DNA of 64,000 nucleotides from PCC-6802 sp943367755 (GCA_943367755.1 CALRKB020000025.1:1-64000); one strand, 5' to 3'; counted from the first letter of the stretch, positions 52,366 through 62,034 are shown. Made by a program: numbers and translations. The notes: generated from the letters alone by a model not told the origin.

Positions 52366-55300
52366 CTATGTTGCTATCTCTCTCATCATTTTGAAGTAAA
52401 AAACGCTATTGTGCCGCTTGAGTGAAAACCTAGTGAGAGGTTCAGATATTGGTGAAGGAAGAAACCCACTACGGATAAAGTAGGAGAAGTAGGTGCTAAG
52501 GAAATGAGCATCTATAGAGGGACAGGCAATAGAAGTCCCCTCAAGTGCATTTAACACATTCTTACAACTAACCAAATGTGCACCCACCGAAGATCTTTCC
52601 AGAACACTGAAACTATTCCCAGATGATTTGGAAGTTAATACAGAGAGGATACTATCTACAGATCCCATATTACACATGAGCAGTTCCTTCCACTGTGAGT
52701 ATTCAACTGTTTGTACCAGGTAGCCGCAAGCGTTGATTGCTTCAATGAATTGGCTCATCGGTACTGGCCGAGGATTGACTAAGTTAAAGGCTTTGCCCAG
52801 AGATGCCACTTGCCTGGATAAATAGATAACTGCTTTGCTGAAATAGTCAACTGGGGCTATATTGATCATCATCTCGAAATTTGGAGCACTGCCTAGCTGC
52901 ACAAAACCTGCGATCAGTCTGTTCATAAGATCGTTCAAATTCGCAGCACCTGTTTTACTATGTCCTGTAATCATGGCTGGTCGGTAGATAGAAACAGGTA
53001 CTCCTCGGGATCGAGCAATGGTAACCATCTTCTCAGCCACCCACTTACTCTTGGTATAGCCATCAAAGTGAATTGCTTGACTCGAATTCAGCTCCTCCCG
53101 TTCTGTGATGAAATTCTTACTGAATGGCTGAGAGGTTTGAAATACATCCAGCGTAGAGATAAAGTGAATAGGCTTTAGTCTTACCTGAGTAGCTAATTTC
53201 AGAAGTTCTTGAGTTCCCAGAACGTTGGCTGCTCGCAGTTCAGAATAGGGGCAGATCAAATTAATAGAAGCACCATTATGGTAGATAACCTCGATCTCGT
53301 GAGCCAACTGCAGAAATTGCCCTTGAGAAAGTCCCAGAAGAGGCAGTGACAGATCTCCAATAATGGGAATAATCCTCGATCTATATGTTTCATTCCAAAG
53401 CAAATACTTCTCTAGAGTGCTTTGGATCTTTTGTTTGCCAGTCTCAGGGCTAGCAGCTCGAACCAGACAGTGAACGTTGGAGTGAGTTTGCTCTAGGAGT
53501 TCGTGCAGCAAGAAAGCTCCCAGGAAACCTGTTGATCCTGTAATGAAGACGTTATCAGGTTCTATCCCAATCTCTGGGAGAAGATTATCAGGATTGATTG
53601 CAGAATCCAAGGTGGCCTCAAACTCTAACTCTGAGATTGTGATAGTATCACTAGTAACTGTAGATTCTGAGCTAACAAGAGTCTTGATAAAATCGGCAAA
53701 CTGAGCAACTGTTGGTGCGTCAAAAAGGCCAACAATAGGCACATCTATTTGAAAAATTTCTCGCACTTTGAATATTAACTGGATTGCAAGTAAAGAGTCA
53801 CCTCCCAACTCAAAAAAATCGTCATGGATCCCTAGTTTAATCCCTAGCATCTGCGACCAAATCGCCACTAATTGTTCCTCAACTGCTGTACGATGAAGAG
53901 CAACACTCTCTCTGAAAGTAGATTCAACCTGGCTTGGTGCGGGCAAGGCTTTGTGATCGACTTTGCCGGATGGAGTGAGCGGTAGTCTTTCTATATATAC
54001 AAAAGCAGACGGAATCATGCAATCGGGCATACTTTTTTTGAGAAATCTGCGCAGGCGGGGGGTCAAGGAGCTTGGGGCGAGAGCCAAGCTAGAATTTCTG
54101 GGGACAACATAGGCAATCAACCGTTTGTCACCTGGTAAATCCTTACACACAGAGACAATTACCTCTTTAACTGCCGGGTGTTGGCTGAGGGCGATTTCAA
54201 TTTCCCCTAATTCAACTCGGACTCCGCGAACCTTAACCTGGGTGTCGATCCGACCGATAAATTCAAGATTGCCGTCCGGTCGGTAGCGGGCTAGATCCCC
54301 TGTTCTATACAGTTGGGCTCCGGGTTTGTCACAGAAGGGATCCGGCAAGAATTTGTTGTTCGTCAATTCGGGTTGGTTAAGGTAGCCGCGTCCCAGAGCG
54401 ATCCCTGCAATCGCCAGTTCGCCTGTTTCGCCCACCGAAGCTAGCTGGATCGGGTCGTCTTTGCCACGCGGAGTCAAGTCAAGCAAGTAGATCTGGCTAT
54501 TAGCAATGGGACGACCAATCGGGGGCAACTGCGGCCAGGTTTCGGGCGATCCTGAGAGCATATAGGCAGTTACCACATGACTTTCAGAAGGCCCGTACTG
54601 GTTACATAAAGTACAGTTTTCTAGTCGACTAAACCAGTGGACAATAGATTGAGTAGCCTGCAACTGTTCCCCAGCTGTAATTACCTCTCGCAAACAGATA
54701 GGCAAATCAGGCTGAGTCTGCGCTACTTCTGCCAAATGTTGCAGAGCAATGAAGGGAAGGAACAACCGTTCAATGGTTTGATTGCTGAGATAGTGCAGGA
54801 GTGCCTCAATATTGCGACGGGTTTCTTCTGAAATCAAGACCAAGGTGCCACCAGAAGCGAACGTCGAAAAGATTTCCTGGAACGAAACATCGAAGCTTAT
54901 GGGAGCAAACTGCAGCGTTCTGGCCCTAGGGATCCGGAAATTTTGCAGTTGCCAGGTCAGGAGATTAACTAGGGGGCGATGTGGCATAGTCACTCCCTTA
55001 GGCTTGCCCGTTGAACCAGAGGTATAGATCACATACGCCAAATCTTCGGGCTGGACTCCGCTCAGGAGATTGTCTTCCTGATCCTGAGGGCTCCTTGGCC
55101 AATCTTGATCCACACAGACAACCTGACTATGGTGAAGGAACAATGATGTGAGTAAGTGCGACTGAGTCAGTAATACGCATGCCTGGCTGTCTACTAGCAT
55201 GTAGGCTAGTCGCTCTTGCGGATAGGCCGGATCGAGGGGCACGTAGGCTCCCCCCGCTTTGAGGACTGCCAGCAAAGCAATCACCATCTCCAGCGATCGC

Positions 55301-55497
55301 TCCACACAAACACCGACTAACACTTCCGGCCCGACACCCAAAGTTCTCAGATAATGCGCTAGTTGGTTGGCTTTTTTGTTGAGTTCCCGATAGGTTAGTT
55401 GCTCATCTTGGAAGACAACTGCTACCGCATCGGGGGTTTGTGCAGCCTGATCTTCAATCATCTGATGCACAGTCTGTTTAAAAGCATTCTCTAACAT
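52366..55497 (-). CDS. single-module NRPS: adenylation - carrier - thioester reductase
   Basis: A 1043-residue enzyme without a condensation domain. Adenylation domain ~20-525: LTYRELNKKANQLAHYL, A3 YTSGSTGKPKG (158-168), A4 SFDVSFQEIF, A8 GRIDTQVKVRGVRVELGEIE, A10 lysine K512. Carrier domain ~535-605 with FFELGGDSLL, phosphopantetheine Ser S568. Reductase domain ~645-1043: FITGSTGFLGAFLL (651-664) and YTKSK (Y814, K818), an NADPH SDR that releases the thioester as aldehyde or alcohol. Reading the ten specificity positions gives D-V-Q-F-I-A-Q-V-V-K, close to the proline code DVQLIAHVVK. The product may be an amino aldehyde. No other biosynthetic gene adjoins it; a phosphopantetheinyl transferase must act from elsewhere. 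Confidence 0.9.
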   Translation of the reverse strand: MLENAFKQTVHQMIEDQAAQTPDAVAVVFQDEQLTYRELNKKANQLAHYLRTLGVGPEVLVGVCVERSLEMVIALLAVLKAGGAYVPLDPAYPQERLAYMLVDSQACVLLTQSHLLTSLFLHHSQVVCVDQDWPRSPQDQEDNLLSGVQPEDLAYVIYTSGSTGKPKGVTMPHRPLVNLLTWQLQNFRIPRARTLQFAPISFDVSFQEIFSTFASGGTLVLISEETRRNIEALLHYLSNQTIERLFLPFIALQHLAEVAQTQPDLPICLREVITAGEQLQATQSIVHWFSRLENCTLCNQYGPSESHVVTAYMLSGSPETWPQLPPIGRPIANSQIYLLDLTPRGKDDPIQLASVGETGELAIAGIALGRGYLNQPELTNNKFLPDPFCDKPGAQLYRTGDLARYRPDGNLEFIGRIDTQVKVRGVRVELGEIEIALSQHPAVKEVIVSVCKDLPGDKRLIAYVVPRNSSLALAPSSLTPRLRRFLKKSMPDCMIPSAFVYIERLPLTPSGKVDHKALPAPSQVESTFRESVALHRTAVEEQLVAIWSQMLGIKLGIHDDFFELGGDSLLAIQLIFKVREIFQIDVPIVGLFDAPTVAQFADFIKTLVSSESTVTSDTITISELEFEATLDSAINPDNLLPEIGIEPDNVFITGSTGFLGAFLLHELLEQTHSNVHCLVRAASPETGKQKIQSTLEKYLLWNETYRSRIIPIIGDLSLPLLGLSQGQFLQLAHEIEVIYHNGASINLICPYSELRAANVLGTQELLKLATQVRLKPIHFISTLDVFQTSQPFSKNFITEREELNSSQAIHFDGYTKSKWVAEKMVTIARSRGVPVSIYRPAMITGHSKTGAANLNDLMNRLIAGFVQLGSAPNFEMMINIAPVDYFSKAVIYLSRQVASLGKAFNLVNPRPVPMSQFIEAINACGYLVQTVEYSQWKELLMCNMGSVDSILSVLTSKSSGNSFSVLERSSVGAHLVSCKNVLNALEGTSIACPSIDAHFLSTYFSYFIRSGFLPSPISEPLTRFSLKRHNSVFYFKMMREIAT

Positions 55498-56092
55498 AAG
55501 CTTTACACAAGATTTTATTCGATCATCAAAAAAATGGCTCTAAATCTAAACATGTCGAACTTGCGTGACAGAGCTTAAAAAATTTTGCCCAATTGAACAA
55601 TCAAACAAGGGAATATTTGATTGAAAGTGTGAGGGAATTTCTGCGATCACTATCTTGAGATAGATAGCGATAACTATTTGGGACAGATATTAGACTGCAC
55701 ACCATGGGAAACATAATGATCTTCATTTCGAAGAGCTTACAGGATAAAATCCCATTTTATTTCTTCAGCAGCTAAACTCTTATCCTTCCCCGTTTCGAGT
55801 AAAGTCTTTTACTACCTCTCCAGTCATCATACTGCATACCCACCGTTTTTATACCCAGGCAAATATTAAGTTTTTGTAAATACGGCTACAAAGTATATTT
55901 ATCAAGCTTTTTGTTTTACAACTTGTTAAGACATAGCATCAGATTGTGCCCTTCGGAATAGGTGCATTTAGATAGATGTGGAGCTAGATAATCATCCAGA
56001 TGGAGTATTTAGTAGATGTATCGTGAGAACTTCGTAGAGATGTGTATTGGAAGACGTAAATAAAATCACATTCTATGAAGCATTACTTCACA

Positions 56093-56161
56093 TGATTGGA
56101 TGAAATCACCTTACCTGATTGGATGAAGTTAATCCACCTGATTGGATGAAGAAAAATAGTT
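56093..56161. repeat. three direct repeats with 23-bp period
   Basis: TGATTGGATGAA begins at 56093, 56116 and 56139, so the unit is 23 bp; after the 12-base core the copies diverge (ATCACCTTACC, GTTAATCCACC). This regular spacing of about two helical turns may serve protein binding. It is too short to be a CRISPR array. Confidence 0.75.
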
Positions 56162-56202
56162 CAGGTGGTTTTAGCCCATTAATGAAAAATTCACAAACTA
56201 CT

Positions 56203-56230
56203 GTAGGGGCAAACGGCCGTTCACCCCTAC
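56203..56230. repeat. GTAGGGG...CCCCTAC hairpin repeat
   Basis: A 28-base near-palindrome: GTAGGGG and CCCCTAC flank an inner AACGGCCGTT-type palindrome. It belongs with similar elements at 9347 and 38196. It lies 48 bp past the 3' end of the RNA-binding protein gene and lacks a T-run. Confidence 0.65.
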
Positions 56231-56277
56231 TCCTGTACCCATTAAATTGCTGGAGTTGCTAATCCGCCAGACAAAGT

Positions 56278-56568
56278 CTAATAGCGCTCTCTGCTCCTAG
56301 GACGATTGCCACCACCACTACGCTCTTCACGCGGTTTGGCCTTATTCACCCGCAAATCGCGCCCCATCCATTCAGCCCCATCAAGTTCTTTGATGGCTTT
56401 ATCTTCCTGGTCTTCTTCCTCCATATCAACAAAAGCAAAACCCCTCATCCGACCAGTTTCACGGTCTGATGGTAACTGTACTCGTTTGACCTTACCGTAC
56501 TCCTCGAAGACAGCTTCTAGGTCTTCTTGAGTAGCTTTATATGACAAATTACCCACGTAAATGGTCAC
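56278..56568 (-). CDS. RRM-type RNA-binding protein (cyanobacterial Rbp)
   Basis: A 96-residue protein with one RNA-recognition motif and a short basic Gly/Arg tail (GGGNRPRSRERY). RNP2 is IYVGNLSY (3-10) and RNP1 is RGFAFVDM. These cyanobacterial proteins are often cold-induced and act on mRNA. The start is GTG at 56568, with AGAGGATATATT before it; a longer frame to 56637 lacks such a signal. A ~286-bp upstream region may act as a regulated 5' leader. Confidence 0.93.
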   Translation of the reverse strand: MTIYVGNLSYKATQEDLEAVFEEYGKVKRVQLPSDRETGRMRGFAFVDMEEEDQEDKAIKELDGAEWMGRDLRVNKAKPREERSGGGNRPRSRERY

Positions 56569-56754
56569 AATATATCCTCTCCGAAACTGAAAAACTATTG
56601 GTAAAACGCCAGACTTCGGAAAGAACTCGATCGACAATAAAATTGAACAAATCTCGAACCCGAACCTCGACTTGCATAATAGTTTAGCGTTTTCAGTGCC
56701 AAAATTAGGTAAGCTGAATTACAAAGATTATTATAAATATCTAGAAACTTAATA

Positions 56755-56865
56755 AGCCAAGCGCGAATGAATTCGCAGCTACACTGACAAAGTCTGCCTT
56801 CGCAGATTAAGAGAGGAACCCGCGCAGGCGGTTTTTGCTTGTTTAGACGCAGTTTTAACTGCCAG
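56755..56865. repeat. dispersed cyanobacterial repeat with several hairpins
   Basis: This segment is a chain of short palindromes: GCGAATGAATTCGC (56763-56776), AGTCTGCCTTCGCAGATT (56791-56808) and CCGCGCAGGCGG near 56819-56830. I recall near-identical sequences scattered in cyanobacterial genomes. It runs into the last codons of furC (stop at 56855), so the furC C-terminus may be shaped by the repeat. No terminator T-run is present on the furC strand. Confidence 0.5.
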
Positions 56866-57289
56866 TTGAGCATGATGCTTTGTGCCCAAAAAACTCAATG
56901 CGATAGTCGGTAATAACTACACCAGTTTGTGCCTCAACCTGCTTAATTAAATCGTGGGGAAGCTGGATGCTGACGTCAATAATTTGTGCAGTATCTGTAA
57001 GGTTGATGTGACTGTGGGAGTCGCTCATATTACCGTATAAACGACCTTCAGAGCGTTCAATGCACTCAATTACTCCCTTAGAAGTGAGGGCTTCTAAGTT
57101 TTGATACACTGAGGTATGACCGATGGGTTTTCCTAATTGATTGAGCCGATCGTATATTTCTCTGGCAGACAGGTGTTCCTGGGCACTCCATAGCAACTCC
57201 AGGATAAACCGTCGCTGACGACTAACCCGCATTCCCAAGGTTTGGCAGCGGTTAAGGGCATCATTTAAAGTAGCGATCGGTTCAGGCAT
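56855..57289 (-). CDS. furC: Fur-family regulator, FurC/PerR type
   Basis: A 144-residue Fur-fold repressor. The winged-helix part contains GMRVSRQRRFILELLWSAQE (19-38), SAREIYDRLN and HTSVYQNLEAL (58-68). The metal-sensing part has SDSHSHINL. The two CxxC pairs of many Fur/Zur proteins are absent, as in cyanobacterial FurC (PerR), whose sequence the N-terminal half resembles closely. FurC controls peroxide response and other genes. It is 22 bp after murQ. The tail CSTGS lies in a repeat. Confidence 0.88.
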   Translation of the reverse strand: MPEPIATLNDALNRCQTLGMRVSRQRRFILELLWSAQEHLSAREIYDRLNQLGKPIGHTSVYQNLEALTSKGVIECIERSEGRLYGNMSDSHSHINLTDTAQIIDVSIQLPHDLIKQVEAQTGVVITDYRIEFFGHKASCSTGS

Positions 57290-57311
57290 AATACTTATAT
57301 TATTGCCCTAA

Positions 57312-58211
57312 TTAGCTGTGATTGGAGATCGCTTTGCCAAGTTGACCCTGATTTCGCAGTAACAGGCGATCGCCCGCAATGGCATCCAACCCAGTTTTGT
57401 GCATTAGCAAAGCCAGTTTCACCTTTTTACCCGATCGCTCTAATAATGCCTCGGCGGCGGCATAATCCAGGTCAGTTAGATCGCTAATAATGCGAATGGC
57501 GCGATCGCTCAGTTTGCTGTTAGTAACGGCCACATCTACCATGCGGTTACCGTAAACCTTGCCCAACTGCACCATCACACCTGTGGAAATCGTGTTGAGT
57601 ACTAGTTTGGTCGCTGTTCCGGCTTTCAAGCGTGTAGAACCTGCCAAAATCTCTGGCCCCACCAGGGGACGAATTTCGATGTCGTAATTGGTAGGTACTT
57701 GCGCGGCGGGCACACAGGCAAAAAATACTGTTGTTGCGCCGCGTTGCTTTGCCTCTTTAAGCGCGCCGTGTACAAAGGGTGTGGTACCGCCAGCGGTAAT
57801 GCCAAAAACCACGTCATTTTCTGCAATCTCACTATTAGTGATCGCGGCAGCACCGTCAGATCCATTATCTTCAAGCGCTTCGGAACTGCGCACTAGTGCG
57901 GCGGTACCTCCGGCAATAATTCCCTGCACTAGCTGCGGATCGGTGCAAAATGTGGGCGGGCACTCCGCTGCATCCAGCACACCCAGACGACCGCTAGTCC
58001 CAGCACCCACATAGAATAATCTGCCGCCGCGTTGCATGGATTTGGCGATCGCAGCGATCGCGGCTGCAATATTCTCCTTTTCCGCCGCCACGGCGGCAAC
58101 AGCTTTAGCGTCTTCCTGGTTAAATAGATCGACTAGTTCGAGAATTTCCAGGCGATCTAGATTCTGGCTGTTGGGGTTAGCCTGTTCCGTCAGTAAATGT
58201 CCGCGTTGCAT
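57312..58211 (-). CDS. murQ: N-acetylmuramic acid 6-phosphate etherase
   Basis: A 299-residue SIS-domain lyase that cleaves the lactyl ether of MurNAc-6-phosphate during cell-wall recycling. Motifs: YVGAGTSGRLGVLDAAECPP (about 67-86), FGITAGGTTPFV and AGTATKLVLNTISTGVMVQL. The active-site Glu in DAAECPP is present. It lies 5 bp after the small PCP-reductase-like gene and 22 bp before furC. Confidence 0.95.
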   Translation of the reverse strand: MQRGHLLTEQANPNSQNLDRLEILELVDLFNQEDAKAVAAVAAEKENIAAAIAAIAKSMQRGGRLFYVGAGTSGRLGVLDAAECPPTFCTDPQLVQGIIAGGTAALVRSSEALEDNGSDGAAAITNSEIAENDVVFGITAGGTTPFVHGALKEAKQRGATTVFFACVPAAQVPTNYDIEIRPLVGPEILAGSTRLKAGTATKLVLNTISTGVMVQLGKVYGNRMVDVAVTNSKLSDRAIRIISDLTDLDYAAAEALLERSGKKVKLALLMHKTGLDAIAGDRLLLRNQGQLGKAISNHS

Positions 58212-58216
58212 GATTG

Positions 58217-58402
58217 TTATTGTCCAAACTCCAGGCGTGCTTGCTCGACGATGTCCACCGTGACCACATCGGTATTAGCTTCGTGAGCCAACTGTTCGAT
58301 GCGTTGACGTGCTTGACTACGCACAAAGTAGGGAATGTTTCGCAACTTTACTTTGGCCTCAGGTGTCCAGATAAGGGTGTCGCTATATTCTGATCCAGTC
58401 AT
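58217..58402 (-). CDS. small protochlorophyllide-reductase-like domain protein
   Basis: A 61-residue protein matching the PCP_red domain (PF08369), the C-terminal piece of the ChlB subunit: LIWTPEAKVKLRNIPYFVRS (10-29), ARQRIEQLAHEANTDVVTVD and a closing helix VEQARLEFG. As a stand-alone protein it occurs in cyanobacteria; its function is unknown. The gene lies between the amylase (17 bp) and murQ (5 bp). Confidence 0.85.
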   Translation of the reverse strand: MTGSEYSDTLIWTPEAKVKLRNIPYFVRSQARQRIEQLAHEANTDVVTVDIVEQARLEFGQ

Positions 58403-58419
58403 AGCAATTTATTTTAATA

Positions 58420-60309
58420 CTACTCCGACCAACGATCCCGCCATTTTACCGTGCCGTGATCGACTAGAATCCATCGACGGTTGACCAGGTTTTCATAGCG
58501 GGGTGGCTGATTTTGACTGCAGATCGCATATTTGTAGGCGATCGCTTTTCCCGCACTTTCCGTAAACGCAATCTCACCAAACCAGGTATTAGCATTGATA
58601 TACTCCAGCGGATAAGCCTTGCTGATATCCCAATTTCCTAACTCTGGACAATCGCCCACGATCGCAACAGTCTCACCATATTGCGTAGCGACGCCATTCA
58701 GTTGGGCTCGCACGATGGTTTTAGCTTTGACGCGATCGCCGACGTAGCTAAGTACGATGGTTTCCTTATGTCCCAGTGTTAGCCCTTGCAACTTGCCATT
58801 GGCCACCACAAAATGACGAGAGGTTAGGATGCAGTTATATTCGCCATCTTCTAGCTCTGTATTTTCTATATCTATGGTGACGGCTGCGCCTTTATTCATG
58901 GCGACAAAACAACGGGAGTCACGATAGCGACGCAGGTAGGAATAGACATCTGGCGTAATGTACTTCTGCACCTGGCTACCTAGTGATATGGCAGGATTGA
59001 GACGGCGTAATTTCGAGAACAGTTGTAAGTCCTTGTAAATCTGCGTGCTTGCATCCCATTGCTGCATCATGGGGCGGTTATAGGGATCGTTGCCACCGTT
59101 GGTATCGTTGTGGAGGTATTGCTCCGTGCCGTAGTAGATACAGGGAATGCCGCGCGAGGTCATTACCAGAATCATGGCTAGGCGCAGAATATCTGGATCG
59201 GAGTTGAGGCTCTGAAACCTCGGCATGTCATGGTTATCGATGAATGTAATTAGTTCTGTGGCGGTGTTGTAGAGATAGTCGAGATCGAAGATTTTTTGGA
59301 TCAGGTGAAAGCCACCGTCGCTATTTTTAGCTAAGGCGGCTCGGATCCCTTCACATAAACCAAAGTCGAGGATTGACATGCCCGACTTATTGGCAAAGTT
59401 AACCGATCCGCTATCCCAGGGTTTACTAAATCCCCATTCACCAAAAATAAACAGGGAAGGTTTATGAGTTTGCAGATCGCCATTAAACTCTTGCCAGAAC
59501 CAGAGAGGCATGTGCTTGACCGTGTCCACGCGCAGGGCATCCACGCCTCGATCTAGCCATTTTTTAATTGCCGACTTGATGTAGTTGCGGAAATCAATAT
59601 TACTTTCGTTAAAGTCCGCCAGACCTGCCATTTCACAATTTTCTAGCTGCCATTGGTCTTCCCAGTCCGTTACTTCACCATTATGGTGATACCAGTTATT
59701 TACATCATTGTAAAAGTCAGCAATTGGCACCCCATCATCGTTAAGTACTCCTTTTTTGCCGTTCACATCCGGGCTGCTGTGATTGCACACGATATCCAGA
59801 ATCAACTTCATGCCCCGACTGTGCATTTCTTTGACCAGGCGATCGAATACACTGCATGTCATCAGGGAAGTTTCTTCACCTTTTCCCACAAAACGAGAAT
59901 TAATCCGTTTGAAGTCCTTTGTCCAGTAGCCGTGCATGGCGGCAAATTCAAACATCAGATCCTCTACCTGCTCAAACAAAGGCGATATCCAAATCGCGGT
60001 AATCCCCATGTTTTTAAGGTAGTCCAGTTTGTCGATGATGCCTTGTAGATCGCCACCCCAATATTTCCCCCACTTTTGCCGCGTCGCATCATAGAGGGCG
60101 GGATTAGGCCCCTCATTATTGCTAGGATCGCCATCGTGGAAGCGATCGACGATCAGGAAGTAAATTGTTTCCTGGCGAAATTCAATGGCTCGGGTAAACA
60201 GAAACTCAAGATCGTCGATTTTGTCTGATTGGGCTTCGGTATGAAACCCAGCCGCAGCTTTCACCGCTGTCGCCTCAATTCCTGACTGCACTAGAGGAGT
60301 TTGCACCAT
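58420..60309 (-). CDS. GH13 alpha-amylase-like enzyme with C-terminal CBM20
   Basis: A 629-residue glycoside hydrolase for alpha-glucans. The (beta/alpha)8 domain shows the conserved regions: LDIVCNHSSP, GVDALRVDTVKHMP (nucleophile Asp), FIFGEWGFSK (acid/base Glu) and TFIDNHDMPRF. A C-terminal starch-binding CBM20 domain spans the last ~95 residues (VAIVGDCPELGNWDISKAYP; KYAICSQNQPPRYEN). No signal peptide is evident, so it probably acts on cytoplasmic glycogen. The ATG at 60309 is chosen; an in-frame TTG lies at 60330. Confidence 0.92.
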   Translation of the reverse strand: MVQTPLVQSGIEATAVKAAAGFHTEAQSDKIDDLEFLFTRAIEFRQETIYFLIVDRFHDGDPSNNEGPNPALYDATRQKWGKYWGGDLQGIIDKLDYLKNMGITAIWISPLFEQVEDLMFEFAAMHGYWTKDFKRINSRFVGKGEETSLMTCSVFDRLVKEMHSRGMKLILDIVCNHSSPDVNGKKGVLNDDGVPIADFYNDVNNWYHHNGEVTDWEDQWQLENCEMAGLADFNESNIDFRNYIKSAIKKWLDRGVDALRVDTVKHMPLWFWQEFNGDLQTHKPSLFIFGEWGFSKPWDSGSVNFANKSGMSILDFGLCEGIRAALAKNSDGGFHLIQKIFDLDYLYNTATELITFIDNHDMPRFQSLNSDPDILRLAMILVMTSRGIPCIYYGTEQYLHNDTNGGNDPYNRPMMQQWDASTQIYKDLQLFSKLRRLNPAISLGSQVQKYITPDVYSYLRRYRDSRCFVAMNKGAAVTIDIENTELEDGEYNCILTSRHFVVANGKLQGLTLGHKETIVLSYVGDRVKAKTIVRAQLNGVATQYGETVAIVGDCPELGNWDISKAYPLEYINANTWFGEIAFTESAGKAIAYKYAICSQNQPPRYENLVNRRWILVDHGTVKWRDRWSE

Positions 60310-60426
60310 ATTTACACCATTTAACTGCAAATAACTTTGGGTATTACCAAATTAATCTCTAAAGTGGCGATCGCCAAATTCTGAATCGGAAATTTTAATG
60401 CTTCATAGATTTTGTAGCTGAAAAGC

Positions 60427-61440
60427 CTAAGGTAGCAGGAAGCCCAAAGCTGATTTAACTTGTTTTAAAGTATCAAAGGCGATCGCACCTGCTTTTTCTC
60501 GTCCTTCTTTGAGTACCCCATCCAGATACCCTGGCTCATTTACCACCTCATAATACTTAGCTTGAATTGGCTGCAAGCTGCTAATCACCGTTTCTGTTAG
60601 CAATGGCTTAAAATCCCCCCAGCCCCGCATATCTGCACATTCTGCCTGTACTGTCTCTTTGGTCTTGTTGCTGAGAATCATATAAAGCGATAGGAGGTTA
60701 TGGCATTCCGGGCGATCGGGGTTATCGAACTCCAGACCGCGCACCGCATCGGTTTTGCAGCGTTTAATTTTTTTGGCGATCGCATCGGCATCATCCAACA
60801 GGTGAATGCGGCTCATTTCTGACGGGTCGGACTTAGACATTTTGCTGGAACCATCGGTAAGACTCATTACCCTAGCGCCTTCTTTGCGGATCGTGGGATC
60901 TGGGAGTTTGAGCAGGGGTGTAGAGCGATCGTCACCAAATCGATCGTTAACTCTGATCGCAATATCGCGGGTCAGCTCAAGGTGTTGCTTCTGGTCTTCA
61001 CCGACGGGAACAAGATCCGCTTGGTAGAGCAAAATGTCCGCCGCCATTAATACTGGGTAATCTAACAAACCCACATTCACATTTTCGCCTTGCTTAATCG
61101 CTTTTTCTTTGAACTGGATCATGCGTTCCAGCCAGTTAAGCGGTGTGATGCAGTTGAGCAACCAGGTTAGCTCGGCGTGGGCAGAAATATGCGATTGCAC
61201 GAATATGGTCGATCGCTGCGGATCGATACCACAGGCAATGTAAAGAGCCGCCGTGCGGCGCGTGTTTTCAGCTAGCTCTTTGGGATTGTGCGGTGCCGTA
61301 ATTGCATGCAGGTCAACCACACAAAAGAAATTCTCGTAATTTACCTGGCTTTCCACCCAGTTACGAATAGCACCCAGGTAGTTACCGATGTGCAAGTTGC
61401 CTGTTGGTTGAACACCAGATAAGACGCGTTTCTTTGGCAT
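60427..61440 (-). CDS. trpS: tryptophanyl-tRNA synthetase
   Basis: A 337-residue class I aminoacyl-tRNA synthetase. Rossmann signatures: GVQPTGNLHIGNYLGAIRNW (9-28, HIGN motif) and the KMSKS loop GSSKMSKSDPSEMSRIHL (about 199-216). The length is that of bacterial TrpRS. It lies 117 bp upstream of the amylase gene and is probably the first gene of this run. Confidence 0.97.
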   Translation of the reverse strand: MPKKRVLSGVQPTGNLHIGNYLGAIRNWVESQVNYENFFCVVDLHAITAPHNPKELAENTRRTAALYIACGIDPQRSTIFVQSHISAHAELTWLLNCITPLNWLERMIQFKEKAIKQGENVNVGLLDYPVLMAADILLYQADLVPVGEDQKQHLELTRDIAIRVNDRFGDDRSTPLLKLPDPTIRKEGARVMSLTDGSSKMSKSDPSEMSRIHLLDDADAIAKKIKRCKTDAVRGLEFDNPDRPECHNLLSLYMILSNKTKETVQAECADMRGWGDFKPLLTETVISSLQPIQAKYYEVVNEPGYLDGVLKEGREKAGAIAFDTLKQVKSALGFLLP

Positions 61441-61662
61441 TAGACTATCCGTTCAAGATCCCACAATTTAACATAGGTCTCAATTCTCGCTTACAACACA
61501 GCCAAAGATCCACACTCATTAGAACAGCTGCAGAAGACCGCAAACAAGCTTTATGCTTAGACACTTTATGATAGACAATAATCTATAAATTTTGATGCTA
61601 CAAGTAAACTGGAACCGATTTCATGTTATACGTAGGTTAAATAGATACACCTTTACGATGCC

Positions 61663-62034
61663 ATGACAAGTACGCCACCTCAAGAATCTTTACGCGGTAA
61701 AAATAAGTCTACAAACAAAAGTTTTGAAGCCATGCGCAAGTTTTCTGAAACCTATGCGAAGCGTACGGGCACGTATTTTTGTGAAGACCATAAAATTACT
61801 AATGCCGTGATTGAGGGCTTAGCCAAGCATAAAGATGAGCTAGGGTCACCGTTATGTCCTTGTCGTTTCTACGAAGATAAGGAAGCAGAGGTAAAGTCTA
61901 GCTACTGGAACTGTCCCTGTGTACCCATGCGCGAGCGCAAGGAATGTCATTGCATGCTCTTCCTCACTCCAGAAAATCCCTTTGCTGGCGATAAGCAGGA
62001 TCTAGAGATTACAGAAGTTACCTACGACACATAG
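61663..62034 (+). CDS. ftrC: ferredoxin-thioredoxin reductase, catalytic chain
   Basis: A 123-residue 4Fe-4S protein that moves electrons from ferredoxin to thioredoxin in light regulation. The cysteine pattern is CEDHK, then PLCPCRFYED, WNCPCVPMR and KECHCMLF, giving the cluster ligands and the redox-active disulfide with its His. The N-terminal ~20 residues are a slightly long, polar extension. The ATG at 61663 follows a long spacer from trpS, which is on the other strand. Confidence 0.96.
   Translation: MTSTPPQESLRGKNKSTNKSFEAMRKFSETYAKRTGTYFCEDHKITNAVIEGLAKHKDELGSPLCPCRFYEDKEAEVKSSYWNCPCVPMRERKECHCMLFLTPENPFAGDKQDLEITEVTYDT

Larger units (their letters stand above)
55498..56277. other. 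long intergenic region upstream of the NRPS
   Basis: About 780 bases, AT-rich. It must hold the NRPS promoter (transcription to the left). Apart from the 23-bp direct repeats near 56093 and the hairpin at 56203, I see no gene, RNA gene or transposon here. The long leader suggests regulation, but no known site was recognised. Confidence 0.5.

Noticed and set aside
56093..56161. Possible CRISPR array
   Set aside because: Only three cores of 12 bases with a 23-bp period and no spacers of normal length; no cas genes.
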